Shown here: positions 45,604-54,800 of the stretch, one piece after another
Position numbering within the stretch: the first letter of the stretch is position 1
Layout: the number at the start of each line of letters is the position of its first letter
Assembly (NCBI RefSeq): GCF_027923765.1
Contig: NZ_AP026709.1
Coordinates: forward strand, 925,501 to 989,500
Source of the DNA: Pseudodesulfovibrio nedwellii
GTDB lineage: Bacteria > Desulfobacterota > Desulfovibrionia > Desulfovibrionales > Desulfovibrionaceae
DNA length: 64,000 bases
Direction: 5' to 3'
Translations under genes and position numbers: made by a program
Notes under the pieces: model-generated
Told to the model about the DNA's origin: nothing
The model's database searches: none
Seen by the model: only the letters and a program-made list of their open reading frames with translations

Positions 45604-46410
45604 ATGCGTAAAATCTGGTTACTGTCTGCCCTGGCACTCATCATGACTTTCGGCCTCGGTTCTGTCGCTTCCGCCCAGACAGATCTTCTGGACAAAATCA
45701 AAAGCGACGGCAAAATCGTCATCGGCACCACTCTGGCTGCCCCGCCTTTTGCCTATCGTAACGACAAAGGCGAGCCCGAAGGTTTTGAAATTGATCTGAT
45801 GAACAAGCTCGGCGAGTACATGGGCGTTGAAGTTGAAGTTGCAGACATGGCATGGGGCGGCCTGATTCCTGCCCTGCTTTCCCAGCGTATCGACCTGATC
45901 GGTGCTCGCATGTCCGCCACTATGGAACGCGCTACCAAAGTCGTTTTCGCTCACCCCTGGCTCATGACCGGTACTTTCGCTGTTGCCCGCGACGGCAAAG
46001 GCTACAAGTCCTGGGAAGACCTGAACAAACCCGGCGTAAAAATCTGTGCGATCGCTGGCGCCATCGGTGCTACCGTTGCCAAGAAAAAACTCCCCAATGC
46101 TGAACTCGTCACCTATGAACTGGACGGCGACCAGCTGAAGGCTCTCAAAGACGGTCGTGTTGACGCTGCCCTGAACGATGAACTCATCGTCATGAGCTTC
46201 CCCCAAAAGGTCAAAGGCCTGACCATGCTCGAAGGCAACATCCAGCCTGACGCATATGCATACGCAGTTCGCCCGGACTTCGAATCCTACCGCATGAAGA
46301 ACTGGCTCGACCTGTTCTTCGCCACCATCATGCGCACCGGCGAATATGGTGAAATCTACGAGAAATGGCTCGGCAAGCCTTGGCAGGCCGACTGGAACAT
46401 GCATCCGTAG
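45604..46410 (+). CDS. Periplasmic substrate-binding protein, family 3 (polar amino-acid type)
   Basis: A 268-residue mature-type protein with a signal peptide (SVASA-QTD, about residue 24). KSDGKIVIGTTLAAPPFAYR and EPEGFEIDLMNKLGEYMGVE are the classic family-3 N-terminal elements; DLIGARMSATMERATKVVF and the C-terminal YGEIYEKWLGKPW also fit. It delivers a ligand to the two permeases downstream. Start ATG at 45604 with AGGAGG; the upstream extension to 45520 is not translated protein. Family 3 members bind amino acids and related zwitterions, and the neighbours suggest an amino-bearing sugar acid. Confidence 0.92.
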   Translation: MRKIWLLSALALIMTFGLGSVASAQTDLLDKIKSDGKIVIGTTLAAPPFAYRNDKGEPEGFEIDLMNKLGEYMGVEVEVADMAWGGLIPALLSQRIDLIGARMSATMERATKVVFAHPWLMTGTFAVARDGKGYKSWEDLNKPGVKICAIAGAIGATVAKKKLPNAELVTYELDGDQLKALKDGRVDAALNDELIVMSFPQKVKGLTMLEGNIQPDAYAYAVRPDFESYRMKNWLDLFFATIMRTGEYGEIYEKWLGKPWQADWNMHP

Positions 46411-46430
46411 ACGATACTGACACATGTCAT

Positions 46431-46463
46431 CGGGGCAGGGGAAATCCCTGCCCCGTTTTTTCA
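46431..46463 (+). terminator. Attenuating terminator after the binding-protein gene
   Basis: Stem CGGGGCAGGG / CCCTGCCCCG with GAAAT loop and TTTTTT. It sits between the binding-protein and permease genes, a common way to make more binding protein than membrane components. Confidence 0.85.
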
Positions 46464-46484
46464 CCTGTTAAAACGGTCTAAATA

Positions 46485-47144
46485 ATGAATTACGATTTCA
46501 ACTACCAGATGATGGTCAATTACATGCCTGATATTATGACAGGCTTGCAAAATACCATCCTCATTTCTCTTATCAGCATCGTACTCGCCGTGGTGTGGGG
46601 TGTCATGGTCGCATTGGCCCGCCTCTCACACAAGCCATGGCTGAAACGATCAGCAACCGCTTACGTGGAGTTCATCCGCTCAACACCACTTCTGGTGCAA
46701 GTGTATTTTCTCTTTTTTGGTTTGCCGGAATTCGGTATCATCCTGCCCGCCTTTCTGGTGGGTGTAATGGCTTTGATGCTCAACTCTGGTGCCTATGCCG
46801 CCGAAATTATTCGAGCGGGCATTGAGTCCATCCATACAACTCAATATGAAGCTGCAGACTGCCTGGCAATGTCGTATTCGCAAAAAATGCGGTACGTAAT
46901 TTTACCCCAGGCATTTCGAAACATCTTTCCTCCGTTAATCGGACAAGCGTCCTATCTGGTCAAAGACTCAGCTCTTGTTTCTGTTATGGGCGTCGTCGAT
47001 CTGACCAAGGCTGCCGCCGTTACTCAGGCTGTAACCTTCCGTCCCATGGAAGCATTCCTGCCTGCAATGGTATTTTACCTCGTCATCATCCTGACTCTTA
47101 TCTACGGGACCTCGTTCCTCGAAAAACGCATGAGGAGATGGTAA
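46485..47144 (+). CDS. Amino-acid-type ABC permease (first)
   Basis: A 219-residue HisM/GlnP-like inner membrane protein with about five helices. TALGLQNTILISLISI-type start (GLQNTILISLISIVLAVV), the ATPase-contact EAA loop YEAADCLAMSYSQKMRYVIL then PQAFRNIFPP, and FIRSTPLLVQVYFLFFGLP are family hallmarks. It pairs with the next permease, which begins 4 nt downstream, to form a heterodimeric channel. Confidence 0.93.
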   Translation: MNYDFNYQMMVNYMPDIMTGLQNTILISLISIVLAVVWGVMVALARLSHKPWLKRSATAYVEFIRSTPLLVQVYFLFFGLPEFGIILPAFLVGVMALMLNSGAYAAEIIRAGIESIHTTQYEAADCLAMSYSQKMRYVILPQAFRNIFPPLIGQASYLVKDSALVSVMGVVDLTKAAAVTQAVTFRPMEAFLPAMVFYLVIILTLIYGTSFLEKRMRRW

Positions 47145-47148
47145 GATA

Positions 47149-47808
47149 ATGGATATACTTTCATTGACCGGCAACCTCTTTGTCCTCCTTGCGGAACGAG
47201 GACTGCCCGCGACCCTTCTTCTGGCCGTAGCAGGCTTCGTCATAGCCATACTCTTCGGTGTTTTTACTGGCCTCGTCCGGTTCCTCAAAATACCAGTACT
47301 CTCACAAATTCTTCGCATTTATGTCGATTTCATGCGAGGGCTGCCTTTCTTGATGATTCTGTTCTTTCTGTTCTACGTGCTGCCGTTTTTCGGCCTACGG
47401 CTTTCCGCCCTGACAACAGGTATTTTAGCTCTGTCTATGCATTCGGGGGCGTATGTCTCTGAAATCATCCGCAGTGCTTTACAGTCCATTCCCACAGTTC
47501 AGCACGAAGCGGCAAAAGTACTAGCTCTGACCACATACCAACGTTTGCGGTATGTCATCATCCCGCAGGCCTTCAAGCTAACACTACCGCCCCTTTCCGG
47601 GCAGATCGTTCTGCACATCAAGGACACGTCCGTTGTTTCTGTCATTGCTTTGACCGAATTGACCCGTGTGGCTCGGGTTCAGATGCAGTCCAACATGGAA
47701 CCACTGATTACATTCGCGGTCCTGTCCGTGTTTTATTTTGCGCTCTGCTACCCGATTCTCCACCTTTCCGCGAATCTGGAAAAGCGGCTCAAACAAAAGA
47801 CTACTTAG
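47149..47808 (+). CDS. Amino-acid-type ABC permease (second)
   Basis: A 219-residue paralogue of the preceding permease with the same plan: RGLPFLMILFFLFYVLPFFG, the EAA loop HEAAKVLALTTYQRLRYVII followed by PQAFKLTLPPLSG. It starts 4 nt after the first permease and ends 16 nt before the ATPase gene. Together they form the membrane pore of the importer. Confidence 0.93.
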   Translation: MDILSLTGNLFVLLAERGLPATLLLAVAGFVIAILFGVFTGLVRFLKIPVLSQILRIYVDFMRGLPFLMILFFLFYVLPFFGLRLSALTTGILALSMHSGAYVSEIIRSALQSIPTVQHEAAKVLALTTYQRLRYVIIPQAFKLTLPPLSGQIVLHIKDTSVVSVIALTELTRVARVQMQSNMEPLITFAVLSVFYFALCYPILHLSANLEKRLKQKTT

Positions 47809-47824
47809 TTTCAAGGAATATATT

Positions 47825-48559
47825 ATGCCTATAGTATCTGTTAATAATCTCCACAAAAGCTTCGGAGCCCTTGAAGTGCTTCGAGGTGTCAACTTTGATG
47901 TTGAACCCGGAGAAACCGTCATCTTTGCCGGTCCCAGCGGCTCAGGCAAATCAACCCTGCTCCGTTGCCTTAATGGTCTCGAAAAAATTCAGGCTGGCGA
48001 AATCATTGTCGACGGGACATCCGTTCACGCGCCGAATACAGACCTGCTCGACCTGCGTCGCAGAGTTGGCATGGTCTTCCAGAGCTTCAACCTGTTCCCG
48101 CATCTGACCATCATGGAAAACATCACCATGCCTTTGACCAAGGTCCTGAATAAGGAATTGGATGAGGCCCGCGAAATCGGACAATCCCTGCTGAAAAAAG
48201 TCGGCATCGTGGATAAGGTCGATGTTTACCCGGACAATCTTTCCGGCGGCCAGCAACAGCGTGCGGCAATAGCACGTGGTCTGGCCATGAATCCCCATGT
48301 CATGCTGTTTGATGAACCAACTTCTGCGCTGGACCCGGAACTGACCGGCGGTATTTTGGACGTCATGGACGAACTCAGCAACTCAGGAATGACCATGCTT
48401 GTCGTCACTCACGAAATGGGTTTTGCCCGCAAGGCTGCTGACAGAATGATCTTCATGGACGGTGGAGTTATCGTTGAAGAAGGCGCACCAAGTCAGCTTA
48501 TTGACAATCCGCAGAATGAACGCACTCGTCAATTCATGCACCAGATTTCCCACGACTAA
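47825..48559 (+). CDS. Amino-acid-type ABC transporter ATPase
   Basis: A 244-residue GlnQ/HisP-like ATPase: Walker A AGPSGSGKSTLLRCL, Q-loop MVFQSFNLFPHLTIMENI, signature LSGGQQQRAAIARGLAMNP, Walker B VMLFDEPTSALDPE, and the H-switch VVTHEMGFARKAADRMIFMD. It powers the two permeases. Start ATG at 47825 (MPIVSVNNLHKSFG); the frame is open upstream, but that part overlaps the permease. Confidence 0.95.
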   Translation: MPIVSVNNLHKSFGALEVLRGVNFDVEPGETVIFAGPSGSGKSTLLRCLNGLEKIQAGEIIVDGTSVHAPNTDLLDLRRRVGMVFQSFNLFPHLTIMENITMPLTKVLNKELDEAREIGQSLLKKVGIVDKVDVYPDNLSGGQQQRAAIARGLAMNPHVMLFDEPTSALDPELTGGILDVMDELSNSGMTMLVVTHEMGFARKAADRMIFMDGGVIVEEGAPSQLIDNPQNERTRQFMHQISHD

Positions 48560-48582
48560 TCAAGCACATACAAGGAAAGACT

Positions 48583-49503
48583 ATGCAAAAAATATTGAAA
48601 GCAATTCAAATCGCCGGAATCTTCCCGGTCGTCGAGATCGAACGACTTGAAGACGCTGTACCGGTCGCCAAGGCTCTCAGAAATGGTGGTATTGCCGCCA
48701 TGGAAATCACGCTCCGTACAGATGTCGCTTGCGATGCGATCAAAGCCGTACTGGAAGCCTATCCTGACATGCTCGTTGGCGCCGGGACAGTTTTGACCCC
48801 GGAACAAGTTGAAAAAGTCAAGGAAGCCGGTGCCTGTTACATCGTCACCCCGGGCTTTAACTCCCGCGTTGTATACCACTGTGTTGACAACGACTTCCTG
48901 ATCATTCCCGGAATTGACAGCCCCACGGGTATTGAGCTGGCACTCGAAGCAGGTCTGCCCGCCGTTAAATTCTTCCCCGCTGAATCCAGAGGTGGCATGA
49001 AAGGCTTGGCATCAATGGCAGCACCATTCAAGGAACGCGTTAAATTCCTGCCTTTGGGTGGTATCAACCCCGACAACATCACCAGCTATGCGAAAAGCAA
49101 TTCCGTTCTGGCAGTAGGTGGTACATGGATCGCCAAACAAAAGTATATCAGGGCTGGTGAATTCGAACAGATCACCCGTAACGCCAAAGAAGCCATGGCC
49201 TTACTCCACGGCTTTGAATTGCTGAGTGCTGAAATTGGCACGGGTGCAGACGAAACCGGTTCGGCAATGCTCAATACGCTTGCCATGGCCTTTGCGCCTA
49301 CAAGTATTCCCGACTTTACACCGCTGTCAGCCACAGGAGATGCCCCCGGCACCCTCCGTATTGCATGCAATAACATTCAACGTGCAGTCGTATGGCTTGA
49401 AAGCAACGGACAAAAGGTCGAAGCTATCGACACCAAAACAAATTCCGCGTGGATGACAGATACCGCTGGCGGCATTTCCATCCAACTCATTGAAAAGCAG
49501 TAG
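48583..49503 (+). CDS. eda: KDPG/KHG aldolase with C-terminal glyoxalase-like extension
   Basis: A 306-residue protein. Residues 1-210 are a class I KDPG/KHG aldolase: Glu41 and Arg45 in MEITLRT, Thr69 in GAGTVLT, Schiff-base Lys129 in PAVKFFPAES, and FLPLGGI. It splits 2-keto-3-deoxy-6-phosphogluconate into pyruvate and glyceraldehyde-3-phosphate, or 4-hydroxy-2-oxoglutarate into pyruvate and glyoxylate. Residues about 215-306 form an extra tail whose end (TLRIACNNIQRAVVWLESNG and DTAGGISIQLIEKQ) resembles one half of a VOC/glyoxalase fold. E. coli Eda lacks it. The tail's role is unknown. 23 nt after the ATPase gene. Confidence 0.92.
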   Translation: MQKILKAIQIAGIFPVVEIERLEDAVPVAKALRNGGIAAMEITLRTDVACDAIKAVLEAYPDMLVGAGTVLTPEQVEKVKEAGACYIVTPGFNSRVVYHCVDNDFLIIPGIDSPTGIELALEAGLPAVKFFPAESRGGMKGLASMAAPFKERVKFLPLGGINPDNITSYAKSNSVLAVGGTWIAKQKYIRAGEFEQITRNAKEAMALLHGFELLSAEIGTGADETGSAMLNTLAMAFAPTSIPDFTPLSATGDAPGTLRIACNNIQRAVVWLESNGQKVEAIDTKTNSAWMTDTAGGISIQLIEKQ

Positions 49504-49512
49504 GAGCTAACC

Positions 49513-50538
49513 ATGACACGGTATGCCATGTTTGGTGAAATCATGATGCGGCTCAAGGCCCCCGGCTATGAAAGACTCTTTCAGACACCGTCACTTGAAG
49601 TAACCATGGCCGGAGCCGAAGCCAACGTTGCAGTCGGCCTCGGAAGACTGGATGAAGATGTTTCCTTCATCACCGCACTTCCGACAAATGACCTCGGAAA
49701 CGCCGTGCGTGACGAATTGCGGAAACACGGCGTGGATGTTTCAAAAATTGCCCACCACGAAGGTCGTCTCGGATTGTACTTTGTTGAAACCGGTGCCAAC
49801 CAGCGCCCTATCAAGGTAGTCTATGATCGAGCTGACTCCTGCATTGCCAAAGTCGAGCCAACAACTTTCGACTGGCGCAAGTTGTTGGCTGATCGGGACT
49901 GGTTCCACATCACCGGCATCACACCCGCTATTTCAGAGACAGCCATGCGTTGCACCCTTGAGGCTATGAAAACAGCCAAAGAAATGGGGCTGACGGTTTC
50001 ATGTGACCTGAATCTTCGTGCAGCACTCTGGCAATACGGCTTCAATCATGTAGACGTATACCGGCGCATGATGGAATATGTGGACGTGCTGGTCGGCAAC
50101 GAAGGCCACTTCGATTCCTGCCTCGGCCTGTCTGCTCGGGTTGCCGAAAACGATATCTACGACAACCCGTCTGCATATCGCCCGATGGCCGATGAAGTGT
50201 TCGAACAATGGCCTAACATCAAAAAAATCGCCATCACGGTTCGCCGGACACAATCCGCTGATCACCAGTCCACTGTCGCCATACTCGCGACACCGGACAA
50301 AATGTGGACTTCCCCAGTCTTTGAAATGAAAAATATTATCGACCGTATCGGTGGCGGAGACGCCTTCACCACAGGCTTCCTGTATGCACTCGACAAGACT
50401 GGCGACTCTCAGGAAACCATTGATTTCGCGGTTGCGGCCGGAGCCATGAAGCACTCCATTCCCGGCGACTTCCTCCGCGCGACAAAAGAAGAAATACAGG
50501 CCCTTGCCGATGGCGCAGCGGGTCGTGACCAACGATAA
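49513..50538 (+). CDS. kdgK: 2-dehydro-3-deoxygluconokinase (PfkB family)
   Basis: A 341-residue ribokinase-fold sugar kinase. The N-terminal MTRYAMFGEIMMRLKAPGYE and AGAEANVAVGLGRL (substrate pocket) are typical of KDG kinases, and the C-terminal PfkB signature DRIGGGDAFTTGFLYAL contains the catalytic Asp and anion hole. It phosphorylates KDG to KDPG, the substrate of the adjacent aldolase. It starts 9 nt after eda. Substrate specificity for KDG itself is inferred from similarity and context. Confidence 0.9.
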   Translation: MTRYAMFGEIMMRLKAPGYERLFQTPSLEVTMAGAEANVAVGLGRLDEDVSFITALPTNDLGNAVRDELRKHGVDVSKIAHHEGRLGLYFVETGANQRPIKVVYDRADSCIAKVEPTTFDWRKLLADRDWFHITGITPAISETAMRCTLEAMKTAKEMGLTVSCDLNLRAALWQYGFNHVDVYRRMMEYVDVLVGNEGHFDSCLGLSARVAENDIYDNPSAYRPMADEVFEQWPNIKKIAITVRRTQSADHQSTVAILATPDKMWTSPVFEMKNIIDRIGGGDAFTTGFLYALDKTGDSQETIDFAVAAGAMKHSIPGDFLRATKEEIQALADGAAGRDQR

Positions 50539-50562
50539 CCACAAGTATCACAGGAAAAAATT

Positions 50563-51711
50563 ATGAAGACTCTCTGCGAATCCCTGAACAAGATGCCCCG
50601 TTCCGGAATCCGTGTCATCATGGATCTGGCCATGGGAATGGAAGACGTCATCCACATGGAACTCGGCGAGCCCGGCTTTCAGACCCCGGACCACATCAAA
50701 GAAGCCGCCTGCAAGGCGATCCATGACGGTTTCACCAAGTACACTGCCAACAACGGGCTGCTCTCACTGCGAGAGGCTGCTCTCAATAAAATCACCAGAG
50801 ACGGTGCTGAAATCGGTATTGACCAGATCGGCATTGCCCCCGGTTCAGTGTTCGCTCTGGCTCAGGCCATGATGGCCGTCACGAACCCCGGCGATGAAGT
50901 TTTGCTGTCCGATCCAGGCTGGCCGAACTATTACATGCAGACCATCGCCATGGAGCGCACCCCAGTATTCTACCCCCTGCGTGAAGAAAACGGATTCGAG
51001 CCGCTCATCGAAGATCTGGAACCGCTGATCACACCCCGCACTCGGGTCATGCTCATTAATACTCCGTCAAATCCCACCGGCGGCGTGTACTCCAAGGAAA
51101 CCGTTGAAAAATTAGTTGAATTCGCCAAAAAGCATGACATTTACATCATTTCTGACGAAGTCTACGATAAAATCATATTCGACGGCGAGCATCACTCCCC
51201 GCTAAATATCGACCCCAACGGCAATGTGATCTCCATCTACGGCGTGTCCAAAGCATATGCCATGACAGGCTGGCGCGTTGGTTACTACAGCGCTCCATCA
51301 GAAGTTGCTCCGCAGATGAACAAAATCCTTGAGCCTTACGTTTCTTGTGCTTCCGCAGTCTCACAAAAAGCTGCAGAAGCCGCATTGAATGGACCGCAGG
51401 ATTGTATCGGCACAATGGTCGAAGCTTACCGCGAACGTCGGGACCTCGTCCTCGACAAGTTGTCCGCAGAAGGCTTTGAGTTCTCCCGTCCCAAGGGAGC
51501 ATTCTACCTCATGGCCAACGTATCCAAGGCAGGAATGGATTCCTACACATTCGCAAAGGAACTGCTCAAGGAAACAGGCGTTGCCACCGCACCCGGCCTG
51601 ACCTTCGGCCAAGATTCCGACAAATTCATCCGCTTCTCCTTCTGCGCTGACACCGAGCAAATCAGAGAAGGCATCAATCGCTTCTGCTCTTTCTACAAAA
51701 GCAGAGTTTAA
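50563..51711 (+). CDS. PLP-dependent aminotransferase (class I/II)
   Basis: A 382-residue fold-type I aminotransferase of the aspartate-aminotransferase subgroup. Active-site Lys230 is in YGVSKAYAMTGWRVGY, Asn170 in NTPSNPTGG, Asp198 and Tyr201 in ISDEVYD, and the C-terminal substrate-carboxylate Arg lies in FIRFSF. Last gene of the regulator-transporter-eda-kdgK run, 24 nt after kdgK, followed by a strong terminator. The context suggests it forms a 2-keto acid that enters the kinase/aldolase steps. The natural substrate is unknown. Confidence 0.93.
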   Translation: MKTLCESLNKMPRSGIRVIMDLAMGMEDVIHMELGEPGFQTPDHIKEAACKAIHDGFTKYTANNGLLSLREAALNKITRDGAEIGIDQIGIAPGSVFALAQAMMAVTNPGDEVLLSDPGWPNYYMQTIAMERTPVFYPLREENGFEPLIEDLEPLITPRTRVMLINTPSNPTGGVYSKETVEKLVEFAKKHDIYIISDEVYDKIIFDGEHHSPLNIDPNGNVISIYGVSKAYAMTGWRVGYYSAPSEVAPQMNKILEPYVSCASAVSQKAAEAALNGPQDCIGTMVEAYRERRDLVLDKLSAEGFEFSRPKGAFYLMANVSKAGMDSYTFAKELLKETGVATAPGLTFGQDSDKFIRFSFCADTEQIREGINRFCSFYKSRV

Positions 51712-51766
51712 CAAAGAATCGACCGTTTCCTTCCTAGGACACGGATATCCCGATCAATCAATGCTT

Positions 51767-51800
51767 AAAGGCCCGGAAGGTTTTCCTTCCGGGCCTTTTT
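51767..51800 (+). terminator. Terminator of the transporter/eda/kdgK operon
   Basis: Stem AAAGGCCCGGAAGG / CCTTCCGGGCCTTT with TTTT loop and T-run, 55 nt after the aminotransferase stop. Confidence 0.9.
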
Positions 51801-51841
51801 GTCTGTCATTTATAGCAAAACAATACACCAGATATGAGAAA

Positions 51842-51882
51842 CAAAAAAACCCCGGACTCGGCAAATGCCGAATCCGGGGTTG
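51842..51882 (-). terminator. Terminator of the giant adhesin gene
   Basis: On the minus strand AACCCCGGATTCGGCA / TGCCGAGTCCGGGGTT followed by a T-run, 15 nt past the adhesin stop. Confidence 0.9.
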
Positions 51883-51896
51883 TACATTTTGATTAA

Positions 51897-54800
51897 TTAA
51901 TTCTTGTCAGGTGAATCAATGATGGTCTGAATCAAGGAATTCAAGGACTCGTGGTCGCTGGAGATGTCCATGTGACCAGTCGGCAAATCCATTTGATCGA
52001 CGCCGTGGAGTGAGTAGTCCGTCAAAGTGATGGTATAATCATCACCAGGATTCACATCGCCAGCCCCTTCATTGATAGTCAAAACCGTGTCATTCCCAGA
52101 GTGGTCGATGGAGATGAACATGTCGCCCATATCATTCAGGACCAATTCGTCGCCGTCACCGAAACCGGATACCGTGATGTCGCCACCGGCAGTACCGATG
52201 TAATCAGGATCAACAATAATGGTATCATCGCCGCCATCTGTCAGGTTCACCATAGTGGCGTCATCCGCGATGTAAATGAGGTCTTCACCAGTCGTTCCGT
52301 TCATGACGAATTCACCCGTCGCGGTGTCGGCCGTCGCATCGGTGACAACATTGGCGTTGACGTGAATCGGAATCTCAAGATTCGCCACATCAACCGCACC
52401 ATGACTGTCAGACACCGTGTACTCGAAGGTCTCGGTAACCGTGTGGTCAAGGTCCTGCCAACCATCATGGAGCGTATAATCATACGAACCATCAGCTTCA
52501 ATTGTCAGATCACCGTAAGTACCATGAATAGTAGTCTGACCGGATGCACTGACATCGTCACCGTTAACGTCAATAACACTCAGGGTATCACCGGTATCGA
52601 CATCGAAGTCGTTGGCGAGGACATCGCCGGTTATAACTCCTCCGTCAGCAAGACCAAGATCAATAGCAGCTGGGATATCCGCAGTGCCAGGATCAGTCAT
52701 AATAGCATTTGGAATTGATACAGACTGAATAGTGAAGTTGTCATAGTTGTCAGAAGCCTTTACGTAAACGCCACTAATAGCCCATCCGTTCGGTGCATGC
52801 ACTGTCAGAGTATCATGAGAGAGATTTCCGAGGTCTACCTTATTCCATGAACCAACGGTTTCAGTCGAACCATCAGTATAAACAATTCTAATTCTAGCAT
52901 CGTCGTTACTGTCAATGTTCCCAAAACGAATATTCAACGAATCTGAACCTGCAGAATCTTGAACATCAATGTAAACACGTTCATTAACGTCTGCACCATC
53001 CATCTGATTATCATTGTCTTCTATAATCCGAGTTCTGGTTTCATAATGCCCACTAAACCAGCCATCCGAGACCCACTCCTGATAAGTCTCTGTGTAACTT
53101 GAATCAATTCCAAGGCCTCCATTGACTGCTACTAATTCCATGTTGGAACCGGCAACTCTAATTTGAATTCCATCATTACCAACAGAGACAGCCCCGTCCG
53201 GCATTTCGCTGAAATCGTTCAAAAAAGCGTCCCTGTAGGTGGGAGCATCTCCATCAATACCAGGGGTAACATTGATACCGTGATAACTATCATCAATTGC
53301 CACTGGCGCATCGTTGGCACCATTAACTTCAAAACTAACCGTTGCCGAATCTTCTCCCCCGTTGCCATCAGAAATGGTGTAGGTGAAGGACTCGGTTTCG
53401 GATTCGTCTTGGCCCAAAGCATTTGCGGCAGCCTGATCCGGTGTGTACTCGTAAGAGCCATCACCGTTAATGGTCAATGTACCGTAAGTACCAACAATGG
53501 TTGCAGACGGATTGTCTACACCGTCATTAGTGTTGTCTACGAGGTCTACTGTCTCTGTATCATTAGTGATGGAAATGACACTCAAAGCATCGCCATCGGG
53601 ATCGGAGTCATTGGTCAACACGTTGCCTTCAGCGGTCGTGGCCGGAATGGTCGTCTGGGACAAAACGTCCTGAAGCAGACCATTTAAACCGTTACCATCC
53701 AGCATGGAAGCGTCATTTCCTTCATCGATAAGGTCCATATTCCCTTCGTACTGAGCAGGCATGTTGACACCAACGGCAATGAGATTGACATCTGAATTCT
53801 CCTGAATGGGAGTAATCAGATTCTTCCAACCATCTCCGCCTTCCGTAGGTTCGCCATCAGACAAGAAAATAACTTGAGTAGGATCAGGATCCGGACCAAG
53901 TAATGCCGTAGCGGCCTGGAATGCTGCCGTATAGTCAGTGCCGCCACCAGGGGCAAACGTTCCAATAAAGGCAACCGCGGCATCATAAGCCGTTGAGTCT
54001 CCACCAGTAAGGGTGAAGGTATCGACATCCGTCTCATGCCAGAAATTGATGATGCTCACCTTGGATGTAACACCATCAGCCAAGCTCCCCTGCAAAGTCT
54101 GAAGCATATTAGTAAGAGCTGTCTGCGTCTGAGCCATTGCTGTATGGCTCAAGGACCCAGATGTATCCACGATAAGCATGTAGTCAGACGGGTTGGTTGA
54201 AGTACTGATTCCGCCTTCAGTTACTGAAGTGTCTACTCCACCAGCCAAATCGTTTACAGCGTTGGGGACTCTATTGTCGTCTTCACCGTTAACGGTGACC
54301 TTGATATCCGTAAAATCGTTACCGTCCTCGGTGTAGACACGGAAGTACTCGTCAAAACTCTCACCACTATCCTGATTCTGAACTTCAGGCAGGGAGTTAT
54401 CAATCTTGTATTCCCACACTCCGGCATCATTAATGGTCAATGTTCCAACGTTTGCAGTCGACAATACGTTACCGTTTGCATCCACTGCATCAATATGTGT
54501 GGTGCTCATGGCACCGTCGCCGTCAGCGTCGGAGAAAGTGACACTGCCGGACTCAACCAAGAAACCATTTCCATCCAAGTCAGCAGGAGCATCTTCATGA
54601 ACGGCTCCATCGGTGTGATCGGTAATGCTGGTCGGATCATCTACGCCAATCACCGTAATGGTGGATTGAGCCGGATTACTCCAATCTTCGCCGTCATTCA
54701 CACGAATGGTTATTTCACGCGTACCGTCCTGTAATGCCTCTGAGTCATTTTCAAAGGTCAGGCTTTGCAGCAATTCTTCGTAATCAGCCTTGGAAGCATC

